DNA of 51,124 bases from Gamarada debralockiae (lineage: Eukaryota; Ascomycota; Leotiomycetes; Helotiales; Hyphodiscaceae): contig NXFV01001373.1 of NCBI GenBank assembly GCA_002803225.1, positions 1 to 51,124 of the forward strand, in the 5' to 3' direction. The position numbers were made by a program, and so were the translations under genes. How positions within the stretch are numbered: position 1 is the stretch's first letter; each line of letters starts with the position of its first letter. This document shows positions 1 through 9,601 of the stretch, in pieces. The notes below the pieces were generated by a model. The model saw only the letters and a program-made list of their open reading frames with translations. It had not been told where the DNA came from and searched no databases.

Positions 1-2542
1 TCTGCCGGTTCATCGTCTCGGCCTCTACGTACTTGCCCTGCTGGCGAAGCGATTCTGTGAGGTTGTTCATGCTCATGAGCGTGCTTGGGTGGTCCTTCCC
101 GAACACTGTCTCCTTGAGCTGGAGCGCCTGCCAGTGAATCGCCTCAGCCTCTGTATACTTCCCTTGCAATTGAGAGCACCATCCTAAGTTGTGTAGTAAG
201 TTCCACGGCAGGTCCTTTGTTTCACCAAAGCTCATTTTAAAACTGGCAATAGCACACTGCGCGTGAGGAAGGTACATCAGCCACACAGCTCTATTCTCAT
301 GCTGGGGCCACGGGAAAACATCCGTGATCTGTTTTATAGTCTTTTCGGTCCAACTTCTCCATTCGTCCTTGAGCTTCAGCCAATTGTACATCGCTATGTG
401 AACTAATCGATGCATATCATATGATGCCCCACTAAGGCGTTCTTTAATAAACCCAAAGGCTTTTAAAGTACCAAGTGCCTCTGTCTTGTCGAATTCAGAA
501 GCTGGAGGAAAGAGGTCCCGGGGAATATCTTGCTCTTTGATACAAGAAATAAAGGCCATATAGTCTGCTGCTAAGGGATCTCGGACTTGGATTTGCTCAA
601 ATGAGATAAGCCACGTAGTAGCAACTGGGTTCTTTATACCAGGATATCTCCTTATATCCTCGAAGTCCTTGCTTAACAACTTAATGATATTATCACTACT
701 CTCTTCATAGATTCGGAGATACTCGGTGATAGTGCTACTCTTTGCGTTTAGGTATGAGGCTGCTTGCATAATTGCAAGTGGAAGATTAACAAGTAACTCC
801 AGCAGCTTTGTTGTACTGCCGTTATCTTCAATGAGTTGTTTGTTTTGAAGACTTCGTTGAAGGAGTTCCCTTGACTCTGCATCGCCCATCTTATCTATGC
901 CAATTACATTTGCCCCAGCGTATCTTGTGGCAGCCTCGCGATCCCGAGTTGTAAATAAGATCGCACCAAGACTACTAAATGGAAGGTACTCAGATAATAC
1001 ACTAGACTTGTCATTATCATTGCTGTTGTGATAGAATATTTTGAAGTCATCCGCGTTATCCAAAATCATAAGCCATTTCCCTGTACTTTCTTGGGACAAT
1101 TTGGCCTTGACTAATCCCTTAACGTCTGCTTTATCGTCAAGTCCAGGAATCTCGAGTTGCTGTCCAATATCGCGATATGCTTTCTCGAAACTCGTTATAT
1201 CGCTTGCCCGGACCCAAAACACAGAACATGTCGGAGCAGTCGTCTGGAGCTGGAAAGCATACTCTAAGGCAATCTGGGTCTTCCCGACTCCGCCAAGGCC
1301 TACTAGAGCTACGCGTTGACAGTCTTCCGCAGTGTCCTCGGTATGTAAAATCGTGGTGAGTCGATTTAGCTGAGACTGACGACCAACAAAATCCCTATTG
1401 CGACCAAAGGGTAGCACCTTAAGTAGTTTTGGAGGAACTAATCTAGAATTAGTTATAATCCACAGAAGTCACATCACAAAGGCAGACGACTCCTGAATAT
1501 CTCGCATCACAAAAGATCATAAGAACACAATCTTGAAAAGATGAGACACGCCACTTGCAGATTAATATTTAGCAGAAGTCATCTACTCACTAGGCGTCTT
1601 GATCACTTCTTGTTTATCAATGAAACCGAGAAGCGCTCTAGCAAATGCCGCAGCCGTGGCCGCAGCATATGGTTGCCATATTTTGTTCTTGTGCGAATCC
1701 GCATAGTCACAAATGCCCCTGATCACCAGACATCGAAAATTATCCATTAATCCAGCTGCCTCCATCTCGAAACAAATCACGCCTTCTTCCTTAGCTATCT
1801 TATCTCGTGTAGTGCCATGTTTCATCACCTCGTTCCCCGATGCAATGTTCCCATAGTGTATCCTGGGAGTAGAGTCGTTGCGGGCCGTTCTCTGCACAAT
1901 CCTTTTGGCATCGCATTCATCGCACGTCTCGTCACCTTCGTGGTCATAGGTAGCATCAAACAACTGATCGTGATCTGCCCCTTGATGTCGATAAGTCTGG
2001 CCCATGCGCGGTTTGTTCTCCACCATCAACGAAAGAAACGCTTCAACGTCAACACCATCCGTGAGATCAAACGTCTTCAACTTCTGCAAAGCATGCAGAA
2101 GAACCGGCGGTGGCTTGTCGAGTGAGCCAGTGCGCTGAAATTTTCCATCCTTTCCCGTCTTTCCAAAGTCCCATTGTACGACACCACCATGAGTGCCTGT
2201 AGGCTGACTGACAACGATATCTCCAAGACGAATATCATTCTTTTTGCTCCAAACTCCGCCTCCAACACCGACCATAAGACCAAATTTGATTGGGAAGCTG
2301 CGTCGCATATCTTTTGCGACAATAGCTGCAGGACCATTTCCCATCAAGCCAGCTGGGAGACAAGCAATAACGACATTATGAACCCCAATTCTGCCTAGTG
2401 TATATTCGTTTTCGTCGCCATTTTCCTTCTTCAATTCCGGGTGAGTTTCATCCAGCATCGCTACCATAGCAGCCGTCTCAGTTGCCAAGGCGCATATAAC
2501 TCCGATTTGGTAATCTTCGTGTGTTCGAGGAGGATGCGCCAT
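1..2542 (-). CDS. NLR-type receptor: PNP_UDP - NB-ARC - TPR (partial, runs off the window)
   Basis: Two exons on minus: 2542-1591 and 1437 to beyond base 1, joined over a 153-bp intron (1438-1590; donor GTGAGT, acceptor ATTAG) that keeps the frame. Exon 1 (about 317 aa) is a purine/uridine phosphorylase-like domain: IGVICALATETAA near the start, a GVGGGV loop, and CFEMEAAGLMD followed by RGICDYADSHKNKIWQPYAA. Exon 2 begins with the linker LLKVLPFGRNRDFVGR, then NB-ARC with P-loop GLGGVGKTQIALE, Walker B WLMILDNADD, an LFTTRDREAA sensor and the NLPLAIMQAASYL segment, a winged-helix region with MHRLVHIAMYNWL, and kinesin-light-chain-type TPRs ending at LRQQGKYVEAETMNR at the window edge. This is a known fungal STAND/NLR layout, thought to act in non-self recognition and programmed cell death; the phosphorylase domain is the presumed effector. 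The C-terminal repeats lie outside the window. No premature stop seen. Confidence 0.9.
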
Positions 2543-3228
2543 CGCGGCGTCGACAAGGCTATCGCTTATGAGACGGTAGTAGACGTCTGAGAAGAATGTT
2601 CGTCAGGTGTGCAAATACTAGCAAGTCGTTAGCTGCGCATTTCAGACTTCCTTATTAGTTGAGTGCGATAGTGGTACTCATAAAAGCAGGTCCTTTGAGT
2701 GATGCTTTTCAGCTCTCTGCTTTGCGCAAGGCTTGGGCCATCCATCGGCACGGATTAAGTATTTTCCATCAGCCAACAAGAAACAGCTCAGGGTACTGAA
2801 GAAAGTCTTGTGATCCCGTGTTTTGATCACTAAAATCTCAATTTCCTTTTTTTATTTCACATCAAATTTCTATGAGCGACATAGGCTTCGCAAAAGTGCT
2901 TATTTTCACGATACAGTACGTTCGAATGTATAACTGAGTTATACATTCGAACCAGTGCCATTGGCCAAATAAGCGAGAGCCAGATTAGCTGGAGTCAGCG
3001 AGTTGTTGGCACGTGCTAGAGCTCTCAATTTATTAAGTCAGCAGCTTACCCGCCGACATCGGCTAGTCCTCAGGCAGAAGTCTCACTTCACGTGCAACGC
3101 CTCAGAGCAGGGGAAATAAGCGAATGCAGGGGTCTGGAATTAGGCTAGCTATAAGTGGTTAGTTCCCATTAAAATGTGGGTCCAAAATAAAATCATTGTG
3201 TGTTCGGAACTGAAGCCGATTTCGAACT
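2543..3228. other. Intergenic region upstream of the NLR
   Basis: No supported gene. It holds the NLR 5' flank (minus strand) and the 3' flank of the HET gene. It contains one striking 33-bp palindrome, listed separately. Confidence 0.6.
2920..2952. repeat. 33-bp perfect palindrome
   Basis: Two 16-bp arms starting GTTCGAATGTATAACT are exact reverse complements around a single central base at 2936. It lies about 380 bp upstream of the NLR start codon. Base pairing is seen directly; any role (dimer binding site, cruciform, mobile-element footprint) is unknown. Confidence 0.9.
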
Positions 3229-3987
3229 TTACTGTATGTATTTCGTCAATTCTTCTATCTCACGTCGAAGCCGGCGAACAGCATTCGCTCTACCTTCACC
3301 ATAAATGATCGGAATATGTATGTCGAAAAGGCCGAGAAGACAATATGCAAAATCCTCTCCACGCTTCGTTAATCGCATTTCTGCCCATGACATTCGCTCT
3401 TCAACAGTGAATTCTGACAGAGGGCGTCCAAGGAGAGCTGTAATTGGTATTCCCGTAACTTCGTGGATTTGCTGTTTGAGGGACTGCTTATCCCCGAGTA
3501 GAGATCCTTCTGCAGAGAAGAACTTGACTGACGCAGGAGCAAGAAGCTCCTGGAGTGTCCAGCCCCGCGTGAACCACCGACTTTGACGAAACGCCAATTC
3601 CCAAGTTTTCTCCTGTTCTTTGTCTCTTTCTTTTCTTTTCCGTGTCGAGACATCAGATAGATACACGTAGCACGTTGCTGCGCGTTGGTACCAGCGAAAT
3701 ATTGAGTTGATAGATTCCGAGAGCTCAGAATCACTCGACTTATTAATGCAACAACTGTCCACCCAGAAGTATTGTAAGCCATCTCTTGCTGCTTGTTCTC
3801 CGCAGAATCGGATCTTGCTGTAGCCAGTCTTGTCCTTGCTCGTGCCATCCGTCAGGTCTCTGAAGGTAACCTCCTCTGTATCTGCCCCCCATGTGTGCGA
3901 AAGAATAGCATATTTGGGAATCTTGCCGCCAACAAAGTCCTTGGTCAGGCTGAACTCGCCATCGTTCTTGCATTCCAGGAGACGCAT
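3229..3987 (-). CDS. Small HET-domain protein
   Basis: Intronless frame of about 252 aa. The start was set at the Met beginning MRLLECKND, since HET proteins commonly open with MRLL; an upstream in-frame Met at 4023 is possible. HET blocks run in order: IPKYAILSHTWGADTEEV (about residues 23-40), YFWVDSCCINKSSDSELSE, FRWYQRAATCYVYLSDV, RWFTRGWTLQELLAPASVKF, and MSWAEMRLTKRGEDFAYCLL with FDIHIPIIYGEGRANA. HET domains trigger heterokaryon incompatibility and cell death, in some systems downstream of NLR receptors. The protein stops soon after the HET core (ELTKYIQ), so it lacks the long C-terminal part of many HET proteins; an unseen 3' exon cannot be excluded. It is on the same strand as the NLR, about 690 bp upstream of that gene's start codon. 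Confidence 0.85.
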   Translation of the reverse strand: MRLLECKNDGEFSLTKDFVGGKIPKYAILSHTWGADTEEVTFRDLTDGTSKDKTGYSKIRFCGEQAARDGLQYFWVDSCCINKSSDSELSESINSIFRWYQRAATCYVYLSDVSTRKRKERDKEQEKTWELAFRQSRWFTRGWTLQELLAPASVKFFSAEGSLLGDKQSLKQQIHEVTGIPITALLGRPLSEFTVEERMSWAEMRLTKRGEDFAYCLLGLFDIHIPIIYGEGRANAVRRLRREIEELTKYIQ

Positions 3988-4713
3988 TATCCAGACAGGA
4001 TCTGAGAAAGGATCTGAACACAAGACTATCGATGAATAGTTGTAGAGTCGGTATGCATGTATTCATTGGGTTGGGAGTGAAGGGTGGATCGAGGTTGTGC
4101 TCATACAGCTCAGCTGGACGACAGCCTCGCGGCATGGCGTCCTTGTGCATCATCGTACACACGCGCCAGACCAGCCAGTCGGGGCTAGCCACTGCAGAGA
4201 CTATGGCGGCTGTCCGAGCGAGCTATGCATAGTTTTTCTATGCATCGCTGAGGGCGCATCTCGCAGTTAGAGCTCCATAATTGCCCGATTCGGTGGCCTG
4301 GGCACCTGGCAGCAAGCTGTGGCTACTCATAGAAATTTATAGAAGAACGCCACACTTTCACGTGACATATATAATTCGTAAAAAATACGACTAGCGTGTG
4401 CTGTGAATACAATGGCGATAAATGCTTCCTCGCTTGTTAAGATGCTTGGCATTTTGTGTACCTCGTCCGGATAAATCCGGCAGGCAGGTTTCCTTGGGCT
4501 CTGTGTCTTCAAACTTTGGAGCTATATTTGAACTTAATAGAAGCTCTATGCCACGGCCCCGAATTCCGGGGACAGGTTAATAGTCATGATAGAGCAGGGG
4601 GTAATAGCTATAGCAGCTTTTGACGCTCTCAACAGGACGATCGACAGCATAGCCAGGCTGTAGTATTTTTCTGACTGCAAGTCGAGCCCCTGTAGAGAAA
4701 TAGCTAAAGAATA
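3988..4713. other. Intergenic, ends at a TA transposon insertion site
   Basis: No supported gene. It is the 5' flank of the small HET gene. The TA at 4712-4713 is the apparent left target dinucleotide of the Tc1/mariner-like element. Confidence 0.5.
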
Positions 4714-4799
4714 CTCTCCCCCCCCCTAAATAAACTCTATTCCCACCCCTTTACAAGGATTGAAGCAAGGGGGTTCTACAGGGGCCTCTGACCAATCAA
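4714..4799. repeat. Left terminal inverted repeat
   Basis: Nearly perfect reverse complement of 6362-6449; it includes CTAAATAAACTCTATTCCCA, CCCTTTACAAGG and GGCCTCTGACCAATCAA. A visible substitution is GGATTG here against GGGTTG in the other arm. Confidence 0.92.
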
Positions 4800-4879
4800 T
4801 TAAACAGAATCTTCTAGAGTGGTATGCGTACAAAGGCATGAATTGTTCACCGCTTTACTGACAGCCTTCCTAATATAGT

Positions 4880-6184
4880 TTAGTACCTTGTAGGTCCTCC
4901 CTTTACCTTAATCACAGCATAGCACCTATCCCACCAAGAATTGTACAAAGACTCAATGTAATCTTCAGGAACAGCCTCCCACACCTCCCAAATAATCCTC
5001 TTGAGCTTCCAACGAGGGATCCTAGCAGCATCATAGTACGCAGCGTAATACCGTCTCTGAATATACCTCTTCATCCAGCTCCAGACGTGCTCAATAAGAT
5101 TGAGATCCGGGGAATAGCGTGGCTATTAGACATAAGGGATACGCCGAAGTCTTAGGTTTTCCTGGGTTTCCTTAGACCTATGGCAAGAAGCATTATCTTG
5201 TATCCAAACAAATCCATGCCCCTTATTAACTGCCAGGAAAGCTTGAATATTATTGAGGATAATAGCATCGTACTTATATAAGTCCATGCTCCCCTATTCC
5301 CTCTCCTAAAACGTTGCAGGACCCTTCCCTCCCATCACAATCGTACTATGGAACATCTAAGCTGGTTGCTTAGAGTACTTGTGCTGAACGTACTCAGGGT
5401 TATACCTATCACTGCCATCTTCCTTGACAGTGATATATGACTATGTATTTGCCCCTCCATGTGCCCATACTTCATCAGAGAATATTTGCCTATTTAAACG
5501 CTCCCTAGACCAAGTGATCCCCCAACTAGCAAAATCCAGGCGTTCTTGCATAACTTCAGGGTCGTTAGAAAACCCCTTTCTCTTAGCAACCCTCCTACCA
5601 TACCCTAAAAGCTTAAAAGCTGTCCCAATTGATATAAAACCACAGTCTTCTAAGCTAAGCCTTAGCGCAAGCTCTAGTATATATCTAAAGGAGATATACC
5701 GGTGGGAAGGCGATTAGAGAAGCCATTCTTCGAGACGTTGTCGTTGAGGGGTAGTAATCTTAGGTTTCCTCCTACAATTGCCTTTCTTTTGAGGTATAAG
5801 ACGATGGTATCGTTTTACCCAAAGGATTTAGTTGCGTGTGTATCTATACTTCTTAGTTATTTCATCGAGAGGGATATTAAAGTCGAGGGTAGTCTTGATT
5901 CTGATGCGGTCGCTGCGAGTAGTCTGAGAGGTGTACTCTTTCTAGGGAGTTTGAGGGATCTGGGGAGTCTGAGAGGCCTGGGGAATTTGAGAGGCCTAGG
6001 GAATCTGAGAGGCCTAGGGAGTCTATGGTGGAAATTGAGCAATTAGAGAGTTCTCAGTCTCAGTAGAAGACTCACAAGAGGGTCTAGGCCCATTTTGGGA
6101 GTCCCAAGACTGTGTAGAGACTTCAGAAGGTAGGGGGGTAAGCTCTTGAGAGTCTGGTATCTCAATAAGTGCGCTGATATCCAT
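4880..6184 (-). pseudogene. Tc1/mariner-like transposase, frame intact but with 12 in-frame stops
   Basis: From the ATG at 6184 (MDISALIEIPDSQEL) to the TAA at 4880 is exactly 435 codons, and the frame is never lost. Parts in order: a Ser/Pro/Gln-rich N-terminus with PQASQI repeats; a helix-turn-helix region around RSDRIRIKTTLDFNIPLDEI; a second region with RRKPKITTPQRQRLEEWL; catalytic D in FSDEVWAHGGAN; second D in WIQDNASCHRSKE; and E in SPDLNLIEHVWSWMK, 34 residues after the second D (DD34E). Twelve TAG/TAA codons interrupt it, each explained by one transition (CAG/CAA to TAG/TAA, or TGG to TAG; several sit where the family has Trp). No indels plus only C:G to T:A stops is the signature of RIP. 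Cut-and-paste transposition was its function. Confidence 0.92.
5940..6030. repeat. 18-bp tandem repeat inside the transposase
   Basis: Copies of a unit like GAGGCCTAGGGAATCTGA on plus encode PQASQI-type hexapeptides on minus. At least three clear copies plus degenerate ones; the differences between copies include CAG to TAG changes. Confidence 0.85.
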
Positions 6185-6207
6185 GGTGTTTAAGCAAAAG
6201 TCTAAAG

Positions 6208-6300
6208 AGCTTAGGTGTTGAGAGCTTGGGTATTAAGAGCTTGGGTGTTGAGAGCTTTGGTGTTGAGAGCTTTGGTGTTGAGAGCTTAGGTGTTGATAGC
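6208..6300. repeat. 15-bp tandem repeat in the transposon 5' region
   Basis: About six copies of GAGAGCTTGGGTGTT with small changes, between the right inverted repeat and the transposase ATG. Another frame reads it as LSTPK repeats, but the transposase start lies downstream of it, so it is probably untranslated or subterminal DNA. Confidence 0.85.
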
Positions 6301-6361
6301 TGGGTTTTTCTGCCGGCAGAGAGCCTGTACGTGAGATTAATTCTAGAAAGATCCAAGGTAG

Positions 6362-6449
6362 TTGATTGGTCAGAGGCCCCTGTAGAACCCCCTTGCTTCA
6401 ACCCTTGTAAAGGGGTGGGAATAGAGTTTATTTAGGGGGGGGGGGGAAG
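6362..6449. repeat. Right terminal inverted repeat
   Basis: Partner of the left repeat. The outer end is a long G tract followed by AAG and the flanking TA. Confidence 0.92.
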
Positions 6450-8317
6450 TAATAGCAAACAGATTACAGCTTTATATATTAAGTGGTGGAGATTTAAGAC
6501 CCCTAAACTCTGAATTATTTTCGGCACACCGGTTTTTTCGGCACGCAGGGATAGACGTTACTCTAGTCATTACCAGGAATTATTTGCCACCTCAGCATCC
6601 CCGGCACTTTGTTTCGACATCCTGTCCCAGCCATCCCATCCCAACTATGCAGCTCGTCTCCTTCGTCACTGACTCACGTGACCATAACTAAAACATTTTG
6701 TTCATACCCATATATTATTCACTTAACGCAATTTTCGCCACAAAAACAAGATCAAACAGCTTCTCAAGCTTGATCGAAAATTTTCCCCTACCCCTCAAAC
6801 TGACAACTGGGTTACCAAAGATTCGGCCATTAGCGTAGCGATCGCTCAGCCTTCCCACCTCTTCAAGCTTCTTCTATCTTTGAACTTCCCCATCTTTCAA
6901 CCCCCCTTCTTCTAATCTTTGAACAATAGACTTCTTTACACTCCATTCTCCCTTTCCTCTCCTCTTCCAAACATCTGTCCGCCGGAGATATCCAATCTTG
7001 GTTTAAACCGAGGTGGAAAAGGTAGAAGCCCGAACTCGCCAGGCAATAGGGAGTTTGGTTAAATTCCTTTTTAAGAAGAATAGATTTCTTTTTTGTGAGT
7101 TTTTGGGTCTGGGAAGTTCTTTGGAGGGCTCGCTTAAGGCGTGAGTAGGTGAGGTGAGGCTTGCCCTCTTAACGAGGTGGGGCAGTTGGGTTCCCCTGAG
7201 TAAGGACATTGCCCAATGCAATGCGAAAAACTTGGTTGTTGACATTTATTTTAAATCAAACCAGGTAGTCGCTGGAGAAAGAAGAGTGTGTTCAAGCTGA
7301 AAACGCAATCAATTTGCCTCTAATTTGTATTCTGAACCTAAATATGCAGCTCTTAAATATATGAAATTCAAATGCTAGTAGTCCCCTCAAACTCCAGCAC
7401 TCCAAACTGTAATAAACCTCCTCCATTTCAATCGCTCTTCTTGTCAAGTTCTTCATTCCCTCCCTGCGTCCTTCCAACAATTCAAGGGCCGACAAAAATA
7501 CCGGGGCTGTAACCATTCCTGACATTCTCAGGATTCCAGAAGCGGAAACAAGGGAATCAATGGCCTCGCTTCTTTTGATGCCGACGTCTTCTTCAATTCA
7601 AGCAAATCAGCGATTCGCGCAAAGCTTGAGCTTGAAATAGTGTGCACCCACCCGAAACCAAACGTGTTTGAAGATTGAAGATGAAGCGACTCTATTAGGT
7701 CGAAGGGAGTTTAGAGCGAGATTTGAAAAGTAGTCAAGGTTGCTTTGGCAATTGTCCGTTGCCGTGAGACCGAGAGTCGTGAGAGTATTCGTCGAACTGT
7801 AAAGGGTAGAGAGCAGAGAAATGTGGATTTTCTCTGTCTAGAAATTCCTTTGAACGACATTGACTTGTGACATATATTTGCGATCAAGGACGTTAAATTC
7901 GTCCCAATTGGATGGTTTCGTAAGTGACGCAACATGGGGCTGGGCCGCAAGGCTGAGTGCTTGCCTCGGTGATCGTCGTTAAGGAACGAGGACTTTTATT
8001 GGTCTACTCGTATGATCAAGTAAGTTTGAGTCCTTTGGTAAAGATCGCAAGGCTGACCTTCGTGGCCTCTCCGATGGTCATTGTTTACGTTTATTTCTAT
8101 TTTGCACTATTATACCTAAATTAATTTGACGAATTCATCTAAGCACTTTAGCTGGTGAATCAGGGGGCACTGGGTGGGGAATAGGGGTGAGTACAAAAAA
8201 TATTAATTGTACAAACAGGTCCTCGAAATAACGGAGAACAAGACCCCTATGACCTCAACTCCCGAAACGAGACTCCTGCCATGACAAGGCTACGATCAAC
8301 ATTACTAGATTGATGGT
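6450..8317. other. 1.9-kb region without a supported gene
   Basis: No frame with recognisable protein features was found on either strand. It is pyrimidine-rich at 6840-6960 and contains a CACGTGA motif near 6675. Short open frames at 7003-7245, 7292-7525 and 7711-7950 (minus) show no family signature and are probably chance. Confidence 0.5.
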
Positions 8318-8812
8318 TTGTTTTATGCAGTGTTTCAACATTCACTCGACCTAACAGATCTCAAGCCAATGGGAAGCGTCTACGATGACTGGAGGATCAA
8401 TCTCACCATCAATGGAACAGATTACCAGAGATTTGGACAAGAAATCGAGGCTGATGATCCCCTGCCCTTAAATCTCGGGTATCGCCAAATTTACACCAAG
8501 CTACACTTGTGGCAGAAAGCTATCGACTTCCTAATCTTTGAGGACAGAAGGGTTTTAGGGAGGATGGCGATAAAGGAAGACGGTGGTTATAAGCCCTTCC
8601 TTGTGCCTTATTGTGTTACAGGCTTCGCCTATAGCCAGTGTATTCTGAGGTCGAAAGAGTAGCCTCACGTCTTCCCCCACGAAATAATCCAAGTTGCAAA
8701 GAACACTCCCCAATTTTCCGAGAGTTTGCTTCGAGGAATGCGTAGGAGAGTGGACTTTCTAGACCAGCTAGTCGACATGACATTAACACGCAACATGTGG
8801 GCCACCAGCTAA
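8318..8812 (+). pseudogene. Remnant of an unidentified protein gene with one in-frame TAG
   Basis: One frame reads through two stretches: residues DLTDLKPMGSVYDDWRINL to AYSQCILRSKE, a TAG at 8660-8662, then PHVFPHEIIQVAKNTPQFSE and MRRRVDFLDQLVDMTLTRN to a TAA at 8810. Composition on both sides of the TAG is protein-like and the frame does not change, so the TAG looks like a nonsense change (CAG to TAG would fit). There is no convincing start; the frame may enter through an acceptor near 8329 (TTTATGCAG). I do not recognise the family. It may belong to the same eroded gene as the membrane-like frame at 9199. Confidence 0.4.
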
Positions 8813-9198
8813 CGATCTCGCTCGTGTCACAGATCGAACATTCATGGTGGGTCCATAGAATCTATCAATCAGATCGTTTTTAAACTTTATCTGATCTTCT
8901 TAGGCATGGGAATATCCCGAAAGAAGAACACTTTCTGCCCGCTGGCAAAGCCGCTCAAGCCTATCCAAAAGCGCAGCAGACTCCCTTATCACCAACCACC
9001 ACTTTCATCATCAGTATCTCCAGCGTCATCAGTGGCATTCTAGCTGTTTTGAGTTACCTCAAAGCTGCTCCCACCTCCGGCATTTTCAGGATGCTGACTT
9101 CTTCTCGCTCCTCCCGTCATGTATTATGCAAATTGCCGATCTAGCCATCATGATGCTCACCTTTTGAAACACTCCTTTGATCAAACAAGCTAAGCTCT

Positions 9199-9489
9199 AT
9201 GTTTGGATTTCTCGCGGCTTTCGGCATGCTGACTTCGATTATCGCAATGTCGGCGTACGTGCTGATTCCAACAGGTTGGAGTACACTGCTGGCTGCTTCG
9301 GGAGGAATTGTGCAGGGGCTGGATTACGTTGGAGCTTGTGTATTCTGTCTCCAGGTAGTCGTTGCGGGGTATTGATTCCAGGCGCTGGTCTCAAGAGGAA
9401 CGTATTGGAAGGTGCATATGATCGAAAGAGTATTCATTATCGTTTATTTGTTGCCCATCAGCCAGAAGAAGGAGAGCAAAGCAAAGAAG
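9199..9489 (+). pseudogene. Small membrane-protein-like frame, interrupted by TGA
   Basis: Starts MFGFLAAFGMLTSIIAMSAY and encodes two to three hydrophobic segments (also LLAASGGIVQGLDYVGAC and VFCLQVVVAGY). A TGA at 9373-9375 follows, then the same frame continues FQALVSRGTYWKVHMIERVF and IIVYLLPISQKKESKAKK up to a good donor (GTGAGC at 9490). Another hydrophobic stretch (TFIISISSVISGILAVLSYL, about 8998-9057) lies upstream in the same frame and could be an earlier exon across a 69-bp intron ending at 9189. Family not recognised. It is convergent with the DUF1399 gene, whose stop lies about 110 bp away. Confidence 0.35.
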
Positions 9490-9601
9490 GTGAGCAGTGC
9501 AGTCCAAAGAAACTCTGGTGTCATATCCCACCCCACCCCGCTTCACTCCATCATCACGTAGTCATAAAGATCATCAAGCTTTCCATCAGAAGCAAAGGAA
9601 A

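Larger units (their letters stand above)
4714..6449 (-). mobile_element. Tc1/mariner-like (DD34E) DNA transposon, RIP-inactivated
   Basis: Element of about 1.74 kb with terminal inverted repeats of about 86 bp, flanked on both sides by TA (4712-4713 and 6450-6451), the target site duplicated by the Tc1/mariner superfamily. It contains one transposase frame on minus (4880-6184) and two internal tandem repeats. Ends start with CTCTCCCC on the left and CTTCCCC on the right (read inward); C-tract lengths differ. The only copy seen here; non-autonomous now because the transposase is full of stops. Confidence 0.9.

Noticed and set aside
5424..6046. Plus-strand frames over the transposon
   Set aside because: Antisense of the transposase; the minus frame has the DD34E motifs.
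6162..6401. 79-codon minus frame with LSTPK repeats
   Set aside because: It starts in the inverted repeat, is out of frame with the transposase and is made of a simple 15-bp repeat.
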